Assembly: GCA_031363085.1 (NCBI GenBank)
Contig: JANLTU010000006.1
Span: 1-17,051, forward strand
Direction: 5' to 3'
DNA length: 17,051 bases
Source: UBA6921 sp031363085
GTDB taxonomy: Bacteria; Pseudomonadota; Gammaproteobacteria; SG8-11
Shown: positions 8,535-16,226 of the stretch, in pieces
How positions within the stretch are numbered: the stretch's first letter is position 1
Layout of the letters: the number at the start of each line of letters is the position of its first letter
Notes under the pieces: generated by a model
The model's input: only the letters and a program-made list of their open reading frames with translations
Database searches by the model: none
Told to the model about the DNA's origin: nothing
Translations under genes and position numbers: made by a program

Positions 8535-9797
8535 ATGCGCTTCACCTCGCTCCCCGACTGGCTCACTTGGCAGGAAACCCTGCATCCCAACGCGATTGAT
8601 CTTGGGTTGGAACGCGTGCGCGTCGTCGCGCAACGCATGCAACTGCTGCAACCACCGTATGCGCTGATTACCGTTGGTGGCACCAACGGCAAAGGCTCGA
8701 CGGTCGCGTTGCTGGAAGCGATTTTGCGTGCAGCGGGTTATCGCGTGGGCGCGTACACCTCGCCGCATTTGTTGCGTTACAACGAACGCGTGCGCGTGCA
8801 TGGGGTGGAGGCGAGCGACGCGCAACTGTGCGCGGCGTTTGCGCGCGTGGATGGCGCGCGCGGCGACATCTCGCTGACTTATTTTGAATTCGGCACGCTT
8901 GCGGCCTTGGATATTTTTTCGCTCGCCACGCTGGATGTCGTGGTGCTGGAAGTCGGTCTGGGCGGGCGGTTAGACGCCGTGAATATTCTCGATGCGGACG
9001 TCGCGCTGGTCACCAGCATTGCACTGGATCACACCGAATGGTTGGGCACTGATCGCGATAGCATTGCGCGCGAAAAAGCCGGAATTTACCGTGCTGGCAG
9101 GTCGGCACTGTTCGGCGCGGCTGACGTGCCGCACAGTCTGCAACAGCACGCAGATGAAATCGGCGCAAAATTGTATCGCTATGGCACCGAATTCGGTGCG
9201 CGTCCCGCTGCCAACGCGTGGACTTGGTGGGGCTTGGGCAAAGAACGGCACGCATTGGTGTGGCCGGCATTGCGCGGCCCGCACCAATTGCAAAATGCGG
9301 CGGGCGCGTTGATGGCGTTGGAATTGCTGGCGGCGCGCGTACCGGTGACGCAGACACAGATTCGCAGCGGCTTGCTGACGGTGACCTTGCCGGGGCGGTT
9401 TCAGGTTGTGCCCGGAGCGATCACGCGCATCTACGACGTGGCGCACAACCCGCACGGCGCGCACGCGCTGGCGCAGACGCTGCGCACCCACCCGTGCAGC
9501 GGGCGCACCTTTGCGGTGTGCGGCATGTTGCGCGACAAGGACATCGCCGCAACCTTCGCGGAACTCACAGCGCAGGTCGATGCATGGTACGTCGCGCCGG
9601 TCAGTTCGCCACGCACGGCGTCGTGCGATGCGTTAGCCGCCGCCGCACGTGTGGCCGGCGCCGGCAAGCCGGTGTTTGCGCTGCCGGACATCGCCGCCGC
9701 GCAAGAAAAGGCGCTGTCCGACGCGCGCGACGGTGATCGCATTGTGGTGTTTGGATCGTTTTACACAGTGGCGGCCACGTTGCCCGCAAGCCTATAA
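8535..9797 (+). CDS. folC: Bifunctional folylpolyglutamate synthase / dihydrofolate synthase
   Basis: FolC is a cytoplasmic Mur-ligase-like enzyme. It adds glutamate to dihydropteroate to make dihydrofolate and extends the polyglutamate tail of reduced folates, using ATP. The 420-residue product has the expected order: N-terminal SLPDWLTWQETLHPNAIDLG, ATP loop G49-G-T-N-G-K-G-S-T56, YTSPHLLRYNERVRV, LEVGLGGRLDAVNILD, TSIALDHTEWLG, REKAGIYR, then the C-terminal domain with YDVAHNPHGA and CGMLRDKD. Length is normal. No clear Shine-Dalgarno precedes the ATG at 8535, but the N-terminal match supports it. The 88-base gap after the immunity gene holds no recognisable gene. folC normally follows accD directly, so the lipase set is an insertion. 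Confidence 0.96.
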   Translation: MRFTSLPDWLTWQETLHPNAIDLGLERVRVVAQRMQLLQPPYALITVGGTNGKGSTVALLEAILRAAGYRVGAYTSPHLLRYNERVRVHGVEASDAQLCAAFARVDGARGDISLTYFEFGTLAALDIFSLATLDVVVLEVGLGGRLDAVNILDADVALVTSIALDHTEWLGTDRDSIAREKAGIYRAGRSALFGAADVPHSLQQHADEIGAKLYRYGTEFGARPAANAWTWWGLGKERHALVWPALRGPHQLQNAAGALMALELLAARVPVTQTQIRSGLLTVTLPGRFQVVPGAITRIYDVAHNPHGAHALAQTLRTHPCSGRTFAVCGMLRDKDIAATFAELTAQVDAWYVAPVSSPRTASCDALAAAARVAGAGKPVFALPDIAAAQEKALSDARDGDRIVVFGSFYTVAATLPASL

Positions 9798-10144
9798 TTG
9801 AGCCATCAGAAGGGTGGTCATGCAGGTGAGCGTGCCTTTAACAACATGAGCCTGCCTGCTACGATAATTACCAAGATTCAGAGAGTGCGGGGTGACGCCA
9901 CGCCGTTCACTTGGCCAGAGAGTCCGGAACGCTTTCCCATCATGCACCGGAGTATTCGCTGTGTTCGGGCATGCCGCTTTCCATACCCGGTGTTCTGCCA
10001 CGCGGAATCTCGACGCATCGTCGTGTTGGCGTCATTTCATACGCGTCGTGCCCCAACGTGCTTGGCAGCAACGCGCATAACTGCCTTTTAACCGCACGCA
10101 TATAGCGTTGCGCACCGGTAAATTTGGCTCAATAGGTAACAGCA
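9798..10144. other. 347-base intergenic stretch between folC and the SPOR gene
   Basis: This gap is unusually long for the folC-dedD junction. Short open frames on both strands do not resemble any protein I know. GCAACGC near 10069 can pair with GCGTTGC near 10104, and CACCGG near 9945 with CCGGTG near 9987, but neither is followed by a T-run. Shortly upstream of the GTG start, TTGGCA near 10063 with 17-18 bases to a TTTTAA-like hexamer could be a weak promoter. No riboswitch, tRNA or known small RNA was recognised. Confidence 0.4.
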
Positions 10145-10858
10145 GTGAAAGACAGTCGTTTTCGCAATCGCATGGTCGGGGCCTTGGTGCTGGTGTCGCT
10201 CGCGGTGATTTTTATCCCGATGATTTTGACCGGGCAGGGCAGCTTGGACATGGGTCATCGCGGCCCGACGATTCCGCACGAACCCGACCTGAAGTTTCCG
10301 GATAAAATTATCGACCAGCCGGTGGCCGCGCCGGTTGAACCCACGACACCGCGTGTTACGGTGCTTGAATCCGACAGCGCTGATGCACCCGAACCCGCCC
10401 CGCAGTCCCCGGATAAAGTCATCGACACGCCGGTGCCGGTTGCGGCCACACCACCCCAGGTCACGGTCAGTGAATCCGGCACCGCCGATGAAAAAGAAGC
10501 GGAAGCCGCGCGCCGCTCTACGGCAGTAGAACAAAAAATGTCGACACCGACAACGGCAGTCGCGACAACAAAATCGGAAGAGGCTGCGCCGGTGCAGCGC
10601 GCTGCGCCGGTGCAGCGCGCCGCGCCGGCGTGGGCGGTGCAGGTCGGCAGCTTCGCCAATAAAACCAGCGCCTTCACCTTGCGCGACCAACTGCGCGCCA
10701 AGAAATTCGCCGCCTATGTCGAAGCGGTGTCGACCGCCACGGGGCGGGTATACCGCGTGCGCGTCGGGCCGGAATTAAAGCCGGCGCTCGCCGAGGCGTT
10801 GCAGGCACGCATCGCCAAAGACACCGGGCAGAAAGGAATTGTTGTCAGTCACCGTTGA
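10145..10858 (+). CDS. SPOR-domain membrane protein (DedD-like)
   Basis: The 237-residue bitopic inner-membrane protein has a short basic cytoplasmic N-terminus (KDSRFRNR) and one transmembrane helix at about residues 10-32. A Pro/Ala/Val/Thr-rich periplasmic linker follows, then a C-terminal SPOR domain (about 160-237) with WAVQVGSFANKTSAF and YRVRVGPEL. SPOR domains bind denuded septal peptidoglycan, and DedD-type proteins help cell constriction. The GTG at 10145 is chosen because AGG at 10134-10136 precedes it by eight bases and the basic residues before the helix fit the family. An in-frame ATG at 10172 is the alternative. The linker contains a roughly 40-residue duplicated motif (PDKIID-P-V...VTVLES, then PDKVID-P-V...VTVSES). 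The position between folC and cvpA is conserved in Betaproteobacteria and Pseudomonas. Confidence 0.9.
   Translation: MKDSRFRNRMVGALVLVSLAVIFIPMILTGQGSLDMGHRGPTIPHEPDLKFPDKIIDQPVAAPVEPTTPRVTVLESDSADAPEPAPQSPDKVIDTPVPVAATPPQVTVSESGTADEKEAEAARRSTAVEQKMSTPTTAVATTKSEEAAPVQRAAPVQRAAPAWAVQVGSFANKTSAFTLRDQLRAKKFAAYVEAVSTATGRVYRVRVGPELKPALAEALQARIAKDTGQKGIVVSHR
10583..10618 (+). repeat. Perfect 18-bp tandem duplication in the SPOR protein linker
   Basis: Two identical 18-base units (10583-10600 and 10601-10618) encode AAPVQR twice, followed by a partial third unit encoding AAPA. It lies just before the SPOR domain and keeps the frame. Slippage here would change linker length by six residues without harming the domain. 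Confidence 0.9.
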
Positions 10859-10921
10859 ATTCAATGAAGAGTGAGTCCGCATGAGGTTACGCACATTTTT
10901 TCCCGCAATTAGCAGGTTGTC

Positions 10922-11413
10922 ATGAACTGGCTCGATATTGCTATTCTCGTCATCATCGCGTTGTCGGCGTTGTTTGGTGTTACGCGCGGACTGGTGCGCG
11001 AGGCGCTGTCGCTGGGCGGATGGGTGCTCGCCACCTGGGTGGCGTTGGAATTTTCTCCGTGGCTGGCCGACACCCTGGCGCCGGCCATCACCATCGTGTC
11101 GCTGCGTTTCTTTCTGGCATTTGTGTTGCTGTTCATCGTCACGCTGGTGTTGGCCGCGTTGTTGAATCACCTGATCTCGCAGACGGTGCGCAAATCCAGC
11201 CTCAACGGCACCGACCGTGCGCTGGGCGGGTTGTTCGGCGTGCTGCGCGGCGTGGTTCTGGTCGCGGTGCTGATCTGGCTGGCCGGCTTTACCAAACTGC
11301 CGCACCAGATGGGCTGGGAGCATTCCAAGCTGGCGAGTTATTTCGAACAGACGGTGGGTTGGATGCGCACCATGGTGCCGGCGGACATCGGCAAGAAGTT
11401 TGGGTACGAATAG
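10922..11413 (+). CDS. cvpA: CvpA family inner membrane protein
   Basis: The 163-residue polytopic membrane protein has four predicted helices at roughly 5-25, 28-48, 62-85 and 100-125. The family signature is visible: NWLDIAILVIIALSALFGVTRGLVREALSL at the N-terminus, LNHLIS, and LNGTDRALGGLFGVLRGVV in the middle. CvpA was named for its need in colicin V production in Escherichia coli and is linked with envelope stress tolerance; its molecular activity is not settled. AGCAGG at 10911-10916 precedes the ATG by five bases. In most related genomes purF follows directly; here a small membrane-protein gene intervenes. Identity is secure from sequence plus neighbours. Confidence 0.93.
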   Translation: MNWLDIAILVIIALSALFGVTRGLVREALSLGGWVLATWVALEFSPWLADTLAPAITIVSLRFFLAFVLLFIVTLVLAALLNHLISQTVRKSSLNGTDRALGGLFGVLRGVVLVAVLIWLAGFTKLPHQMGWEHSKLASYFEQTVGWMRTMVPADIGKKFGYE

Positions 11414-11416
11414 TTC

Positions 11417-11764
11417 ATGTTTAAAACTGAAAACATCGCGAAGGCTGTGTATACGCTCAGTATGACTGTTGGGGTAGCGACACTACTCTCAACTGTTGCA
11501 TTTGTTATTAATATGTTGGGACGAATGGATGAAACCTCCGGCAATGGAGGGGCCTTTGCCAGTTTATTATCGCTCGGGGTAGGTACGATAGGCATCGTTG
11601 CAATGACGTTTTTTGGCTTAGTTGGAGCTTCTGTTAGCTATCTCTATCAGGATGTATTGCCAAAAAAGTTATTTTATAAATTTTGGTGGCCGTGTTTAGT
11701 AGCAGCGCCTGGCGTAGCCATTATTTCAATTTCGTTTTTGAAAATTGTAATAAATGGTTTCTAA
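11417..11764 (+). CDS. Small hydrophobic membrane protein of unknown function
   Basis: The 115-residue product is not recognised. It shows three hydrophobic segments at about residues 10-34, 46-76 and 86-113, with a short polar loop MDETSGNGG after the first. The ATG is only three bases after the cvpA stop and has no good ribosome binding site, so translation probably depends on coupling to cvpA. Its DNA is visibly more AT-rich than cvpA or purF, with many TTT, ATT and AAA codons, a sign of foreign origin. Splitting cvpA from purF is unusual. A regulatory or toxin-like role is possible but nothing in the sequence shows it. Confidence 0.65.
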   Translation: MFKTENIAKAVYTLSMTVGVATLLSTVAFVINMLGRMDETSGNGGAFASLLSLGVGTIGIVAMTFFGLVGASVSYLYQDVLPKKLFYKFWWPCLVAAPGVAIISISFLKIVINGF

Positions 11765-11825
11765 CGGGCGTGATTAAGTGAGGCTTCTTTACTACGCCGC
11801 TTTGCAACAAGCTAAGCCCTTTGGT

Positions 11826-11856
11826 GTGACCGTTCCGAACGTTTCTAGGTTAAAAT
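11826..11856 (+). promoter_or_regulatory. Candidate purF promoter
   Basis: TAAAAT at 11851-11856 matches the sigma-70 -10 box at five of six positions. GTGACC at 11826-11831 is a weak -35 with a long 19-base spacer. The partial palindrome CCGAACGTTTCT between them faintly resembles a PurR-type box, but this is not strong. The site falls in the 134-base gap that separates purF from cvpA by way of the foreign small gene, where purF would need its own promoter. Confidence 0.3.
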
Positions 11857-11898
11857 GCGCGCCTGTTGCAGTAGTATCAAAAGGCGGGGTCGAACGAT

Positions 11899-13410
11899 AT
11901 GTGCGGCATCATCGGAATCGTCGGTAAAGATAGCGTTAATCAAACGATTTATGACGGGTTGACGGTGCTGCAACATCGCGGGCAAGACGCCGCCGGCATC
12001 ATGACCGCCGACAAAGGCCAGCTTCACTTACGCAAAAGCAACGGTTTGGTGCGCGATGTGTTTCACACCCGGCACATGCTGCGCTTAGCCGGCAACATGG
12101 GCATCGGCCACGTGCGCTACCCGACGGCAGGCAGTTCGTCCAACGCCGAGTCGCAACCGTTTTATGTCAACTCACCGTACGGCATCGCGCTTGCGCACAA
12201 CGGCAATCTCACCAACGCGCAAGACTTGAAGCGCGACGTATTCCGCGACGACCTGCGCCACCTCAACACCGAATCCGATTCCGAAGTGCTGTTGAATATT
12301 TTTGCGCACGAGTTGCAGGCGTTGGGCAAGTTGCGCATCGACGAAGGCGATGTGTTCAAAGCAGTGAGCGGCGTGCATCGACGCTGTCGCGGCGCGTACG
12401 CAGTGGTGGCGATGATCATCGGTTACGGCATCGTCGGCTTTCGCGACCCCAACGGCATTCGTCCCATCGTGCTGGGTAAGCGCGACAGCGCGCATGGCGT
12501 CGAATACATGTTCGCATCGGAAAGCGTGGCGCTCGATTCGCTGGGCTTCAAACGGGTGCGCGACATCGCGCCCGGCGAAGCGGTGTTTATCAGTCAAGAC
12601 GGTGCGCTGTACACGCGCCAGTGTGCGCCACAAGCGCAATTGTCGCCGTGTATTTTTGAATATGTGTACTTCGCGCGCCCCGATTCCACGCTCGACGAAA
12701 TCTCCGTGTACCGTGCGCGCATGCGCATGGGCGAAACCCTCGCCGCCAAGATTCAACGTGAATTTGCCGGTCACGACATCGACGTGGTGATCCCGATTCC
12801 CGACACCAGCCGCACCGCCGCCGTGCAGATGGCGCATGACTTGAATTTAAAATACCGTGAAGGCTTCATCAAGAATCGCTACATCGGCCGCACCTTCATC
12901 ATGCCCGGCCAGAAAGAGCGCAAGAAATCGGTGCGCCAAAAACTCAACCCCATCGATCTGGAATTTCGCGGCAAGAACGTATTGCTGGTCGACGACTCCA
13001 TTGTGCGCGGCACCACCTCGCAGGAAATTACCCAGATGGCACGCGACGCCGGCGCCAACAAAGTGTATTTTGCCTCGGCCGCGCCGCCGGTGCGTTACGC
13101 CAACGTGTACGGCATCGACATGCCGTCACGCCGCGAGCTGGTCGGCTATGGCCGCGACGTCGAACAAATCTGCACCGAGATCGGCGCCGACGGGTTGATT
13201 TTTCAGGACCTCAGCGACTTGATCGAATGTGCCCGCAAAGGCAACCCGCGCATCAAGCGCTTCGACACCTCGGTGTTCGACGGCGACTATGTCACCGGCG
13301 ACATCACCCCCGACTACCTCGCGCGCCTGGAAGCCTTGCGCAACGAAGGTGCCAAAGCACAACAACAAAAACTCGACGACGACATCATCGACATGTACAA
13401 CACCGCGTGA
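11899..13410 (+). CDS. purF: Amidophosphoribosyltransferase
   Basis: PurF makes 5-phosphoribosylamine from PRPP and glutamine, the first committed step of purine synthesis, in the cytoplasm. The 503-residue length is typical. After removal of Met1, Cys2 in MCGIIGIVG is the Ntn glutaminase nucleophile, followed by LQHRGQDAAGI and IGHVRYPTAGSS of the glutaminase domain. The phosphoribosyltransferase domain has DVVIPIPDTSRTAA and the PRPP loop V361-L-L-V-D-D-S-I-V-R-G-T-T-S374. No propeptide is present, and the cysteines of the iron-sulphur type seen in Bacillus are not evident. A strong AAGGCGGGG ribosome binding site lies at 11881-11889. In related genomes metZ often follows; here an unrelated ATPase pair does. 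Confidence 0.97.
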   Translation: MCGIIGIVGKDSVNQTIYDGLTVLQHRGQDAAGIMTADKGQLHLRKSNGLVRDVFHTRHMLRLAGNMGIGHVRYPTAGSSSNAESQPFYVNSPYGIALAHNGNLTNAQDLKRDVFRDDLRHLNTESDSEVLLNIFAHELQALGKLRIDEGDVFKAVSGVHRRCRGAYAVVAMIIGYGIVGFRDPNGIRPIVLGKRDSAHGVEYMFASESVALDSLGFKRVRDIAPGEAVFISQDGALYTRQCAPQAQLSPCIFEYVYFARPDSTLDEISVYRARMRMGETLAAKIQREFAGHDIDVVIPIPDTSRTAAVQMAHDLNLKYREGFIKNRYIGRTFIMPGQKERKKSVRQKLNPIDLEFRGKNVLLVDDSIVRGTTSQEITQMARDAGANKVYFASAAPPVRYANVYGIDMPSRRELVGYGRDVEQICTEIGADGLIFQDLSDLIECARKGNPRIKRFDTSVFDGDYVTGDITPDYLARLEALRNEGAKAQQQKLDDDIIDMYNTA

Positions 13411-13417
13411 CGTCGGG

Positions 13418-13446
13418 TTGCCGCAATCAACAGCGTGTTCAATATT
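13418..13446 (+). promoter_or_regulatory. Candidate promoter of the AlbA_2-ParA pair
   Basis: TTGCCG (13418-13423) and AATATT (13441-13446) each match the sigma-70 consensus at four of six positions and are exactly 17 bases apart. They sit in the short gap after purF. Transcription would begin near 13453. That would make a start at 13455 nearly leaderless and favours the in-frame ATG at 13500, unless the pair is read from purF. Confidence 0.35.
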
Positions 13447-13454
13447 GCGAGTAC

Positions 13455-14687
13455 ATGTCGAAACCGCTGACGAATTACATTGCGAGCGTTATAGCAGCCA
13501 TGCTGACCGAAGACCAACTGCAGCGATTATTATTGGATCTGGAATCAGACCGGACCGAGCGCACCGTGTCCGTAGATAAAATCGATAAATTTTGTGAGGC
13601 GATATGTGCTTTTGCCAATGACTTGCCCAATCATCGCCAGCCCGGCTACTTGCTTATCGGCGTCAAGAATAATGGGATGCTCGCCGGTCTGACGGTAACC
13701 GATGAACTTTTGACGAATCTCGGCGGGATCCGCTCCGATGGAAATGTCTTGCCCCAGCCCCTCATGAGCGTGGCTAGGTTTTCTCTCGACGGCGGCGATG
13801 TCGCGGTTGTGGAAGTCTATCCATCGGACCTCCCACCTGTGCGCTACAGAGGTCGAGTCTATATTCGTGTCGGTCCGCGTAAGGCGGTTGCCAGCGAACA
13901 AGAAGAGCGCGTTCTGTACGAGAGACGGGTTGCGCAGGCGCGCTCCTTTGACGCGCGCCCCTGCCCGGAAGCGACCATTGATGAACTGGCCTTGGGGCAA
14001 TTCGACGCTTATCGTCGTGAAGCCGTCGATCCTGAAACCATTTCGGCTAACCACCGATCCGTCGAACAACAACTAGCCTCGCTAAGGCTGTTCGACCCGG
14101 AACGTGCCTGCCCAACTCATGCGGGTATTTTGTTGTTCGGGAAAAATCCCCGCTTCTTTCTGCCGGGCGCTTATGTTCAGTACCTCAAATTGCCTGGTAC
14201 CGAACTGACGGAGGTACCTGAAGACCAAGCTGAAATATCCGGTGCTCTGCACTCGGTGCTGCGTGAGCTGGAAGGCCGGCTCAGGCTACTTATTCAGACC
14301 ACAATGCGCGCTGTTAGCGCGCTGGAAGAGAAGTTACTTCCGAGCTATCCGGAGTGGGCGCTGCGCGAATTATTGATGAATGCCATCATGCACCGCAACT
14401 ACGACAGCAATACGCCAGTTCGCTTCTCTGCCTTTAGTGACCATATCGAAATTCAGAATCCCGGCGGCTTGTATGGGGAGGCAACGCCGGAAAATTTTCC
14501 CACACGTAACAGCTACCGCAACCCGGTGATTGCCGAAGCGATGAAGTCTCTCGGTTTTGTGAACCGGTTTGGTTACGGTGTGCAGCGCGCGCAGGCGTTG
14601 CTGGCCCAGAACGGTAACCCTCCCGCCGTATTCGACTTTAAAGAGCACTCCTCCGTATTGGTCAAAATCTACCGGAGAGTGGAATGA
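13455..14687 (+). CDS. AlbA_2 (Schlafen-like) and GHKL ATPase domain protein
   Basis: The product has up to 410 residues. The N-terminal AlbA_2/Schlafen-type putative nucleic-acid-binding domain (about 25-155) has LESDRTERTVS, AICAFANDLPNH, GYLLIGVKNNG, a YPSDLPPVRY strand and GRVYIRVGPRKAVAS. A middle region holds CPTHAGILLFGKNPRFFLPG. The C-terminal RecG-like GHKL ATPase domain (about 295-400) has the N-box ALRELLMNAIMHRNYD, IQNPGGLYGEATPENFP and the glycine-rich FGYGVQRAQALL. The protein ends in an ATGA overlap with the ParA-like gene, so the two are made together. The start may be 13455 or 13500 (MLTEDQLQ); neither has a strong ribosome binding site. Members are usually called ATP-binding protein or putative transcriptional regulator; no activity is established to my knowledge. 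The family identity is clear, the role is not. Confidence 0.85.
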   Translation: MSKPLTNYIASVIAAMLTEDQLQRLLLDLESDRTERTVSVDKIDKFCEAICAFANDLPNHRQPGYLLIGVKNNGMLAGLTVTDELLTNLGGIRSDGNVLPQPLMSVARFSLDGGDVAVVEVYPSDLPPVRYRGRVYIRVGPRKAVASEQEERVLYERRVAQARSFDARPCPEATIDELALGQFDAYRREAVDPETISANHRSVEQQLASLRLFDPERACPTHAGILLFGKNPRFFLPGAYVQYLKLPGTELTEVPEDQAEISGALHSVLRELEGRLRLLIQTTMRAVSALEEKLLPSYPEWALRELLMNAIMHRNYDSNTPVRFSAFSDHIEIQNPGGLYGEATPENFPTRNSYRNPVIAEAMKSLGFVNRFGYGVQRAQALLAQNGNPPAVFDFKEHSSVLVKIYRRVE

Positions 14688-15667
14688 AAGCCGTAGCGTT
14701 CTTCAACAATAAAGGCGGAGTGGGGAAGACTTCACTTGTGTATCACCTTGCGTGGATGTTCGCAGACCACGGAGTCAAGACACTGGCTGTTGACCTCGAT
14801 CCGCAGGCTAACCTCACGGCCATGTTTCTAGACGAGGAGCGCCTGGAAAGTTTGTGGCCTGATGATGAGCACCCCGACACCGTCTACGGTGCGATCCGCC
14901 CAATTCTGCGTGGCACTGGCGATATAGCCGAACCCCATGTGGAGAGGATCACTGAAAAGCTTGGGCTTATTCCCGGCGATCTGGGCCTCTCCCGGTTTGA
15001 GGATAAGCTCTCGGATGCTTGGCCGCGTTGCCAGCTCAGTGATGAATCTGCCTTTCGCACGATGACGGCGTTTCATCGTCTGGTTCAACGTGGAGCGGAT
15101 TCGCGTGCAGAACTCGTATTGATTGATGTTGGACCCAACCTAGGGGCCATCAATCGCTCGGCGCTGATCGCCTCCGATCAGGTGTGCCTGCCGCTAGCGC
15201 CTGACCTGTTTTCGCTGCAAGGTTTAAAAAACTTGGGTCCAACATTGCGTGAGTGGCGAGCTGTCTGGACCGAGCTTATCGCTAAAGCGCCGCGTGATTT
15301 GACAATGCCAAAAGGCACGATGCTGCCCGTTGGCTATATTGTCATGCAGCATGGCATCGTCAGTAGCCGCCCTGTCAAAGCTTATAAACGATGGATGGAC
15401 CGTATCCCGAGTATTTACCGCGAAGCCGTATTGGATGAGCGAGCTCAGCCCTTGCCCGCTGTGGCGGACGATCCATACTGCCTTTCTTTGCTCAAGCACT
15501 ATCGAAGCCTGATGCCCATGGCGATGGAGGCTCGCAAACCGATTTTTTTCCTTAAGTCTGCTGACGGCGCGATTGGTGCGCACATCGAAGCAGTCGGAAG
15601 TTGCTATAAGGATTTTCAAAAGCTCGCGGCCAAGATCGCAACCAGTGCCGGAATCGCATTTACATGA
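14684..15667 (+). CDS. ParA/MinD-like AAA ATPase with long C-terminal extension
   Basis: The 327-residue protein begins with the deviant Walker A motif NNK10-GGVGK15-TS, has both signature lysines, then Walker A' VDLDPQANLTA and Walker B VLIDVGPNLGAINRSAL. It is therefore a ParA-type dimerising ATPase. Typical chromosomal ParA proteins have about 260 residues; here about 100 extra residues follow the core, including PVGYIVMQHGIVSSRPVKAY and a lysine/arginine-rich end. There is no parB, no visible parS-like repeat set and no replication gene, so plasmid or chromosome partition is unlikely. The start overlaps the AlbA_2 gene stop (ATGA) and has GGAGAG just upstream. Tight coupling suggests one functional unit with the AlbA_2-GHKL protein. 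The cargo or target is unknown. Confidence 0.85.
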   Translation: MKAVAFFNNKGGVGKTSLVYHLAWMFADHGVKTLAVDLDPQANLTAMFLDEERLESLWPDDEHPDTVYGAIRPILRGTGDIAEPHVERITEKLGLIPGDLGLSRFEDKLSDAWPRCQLSDESAFRTMTAFHRLVQRGADSRAELVLIDVGPNLGAINRSALIASDQVCLPLAPDLFSLQGLKNLGPTLREWRAVWTELIAKAPRDLTMPKGTMLPVGYIVMQHGIVSSRPVKAYKRWMDRIPSIYREAVLDERAQPLPAVADDPYCLSLLKHYRSLMPMAMEARKPIFFLKSADGAIGAHIEAVGSCYKDFQKLAAKIATSAGIAFT

Positions 15668-15672
15668 CCTGT

Positions 15673-15688
15673 TGACGAGATATCGTCA
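15673..15688. repeat. Short inverted repeat after the ParA-like gene
   Basis: TGACGA and TCGTCA are perfect 6-bp arms separated by GATA, five bases after the ParA-like stop. No T-run follows. It could be an operator half-pair, a weak 3' stem or chance. Confidence 0.35.
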
Positions 15689-15737
15689 CCTGTCTGTTCT
15701 GGCTAGCTAAATCAGCCCATCTAACGCCGGAGAAATC

Positions 15738-16169
15738 ATGGAAAATAATACCGTCCCCACTGCCAAGAAATCACCGATGATTAAAGTAATCATCGCGCTC
15801 CTTATTTTGGGACTGCTGTGGTTGGCGGTGTCGAATCTGCCGCGCGGTTACAGCCGTGATCTAGCGCAGATCGGCAAAGGAAAAAATGTCGTGGTGCAGG
15901 TGCATGACCACAATCTGGTCGGTAGCATCGACTTGATGGAGGCGCTTAATAAAATTCGTCCGGAGTATGCCGGGTCGGTTGAATTCATCGTCGCGGATTT
16001 GTTAACGCCCGAAGGCCAAGCGTTTGCGACGACGCATAATGCGACTTCCGTGACACTGCTATTTTTTGCGCCCGACGGTACGCAACGCGGCGAGGTGAAG
16101 GGTGCGCAAGATCTTAACGCGTTGCGAAACAGCTTGAATCAAGCCTTTAATTTACCGATTGCAAAATAG
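15738..16169 (+). CDS. Membrane-anchored thioredoxin-fold protein without CXXC
   Basis: The 143-residue product has a lysine-containing N-terminus, one transmembrane helix (about 14-33), then a domain facing the periplasm. That domain follows the thioredoxin pattern: strand KNVVVQVHDHNLVGS, helix LMEALNKIRPEYAG, strand SVEFIVADLLTPEG, helix AFATTHNATS, strands VTLLFFAPDGTQRGEVKG, final helix. The CXXC active site is replaced by D-H-N-L-V-G-S, and the domain has no cysteine at all, so it cannot be a dithiol oxidoreductase. CGGAGAAATC immediately upstream gives a good ribosome binding site. A structural, chaperone or partner-binding role is likely, but no specific one is supported. It converges with the minus-strand toxin-antitoxin locus. 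Confidence 0.7.
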   Translation: MENNTVPTAKKSPMIKVIIALLILGLLWLAVSNLPRGYSRDLAQIGKGKNVVVQVHDHNLVGSIDLMEALNKIRPEYAGSVEFIVADLLTPEGQAFATTHNATSVTLLFFAPDGTQRGEVKGAQDLNALRNSLNQAFNLPIAK

Positions 16170-16217
16170 TTTGGTAGCCGTGGCGGATGCTGGCTGCGCA
16201 TATCCGTGCTACCCAAA
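16170..16217. terminator. Possible bidirectional terminator hairpin between convergent genes
   Basis: TTTGGTAGC (16170-16178) pairs with GCTACCCAAA (16208-16217) with one bulged C, and an inner CGGAT/ATCCG adds to the stem. It lies right after the thioredoxin-like stop and just beyond the restored HepT stop. Read on the minus strand the hairpin runs into AAACTATTTT. Placement fits a shared terminator; the U-tracts are poor. Confidence 0.45.
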
Positions 16218-16226
16218 GCCCACTTT

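Noticed and set aside
13227..13454. Upstream extension of the AlbA_2 protein frame
   Set aside because: It overlaps the end of purF in another frame and has no protein-like character; the family begins near MLTEDQLQ.
14684..15667. Plasmid partition locus
   Set aside because: There is no parB, parS-like array, rep gene or origin, and the surroundings are core chromosomal genes.
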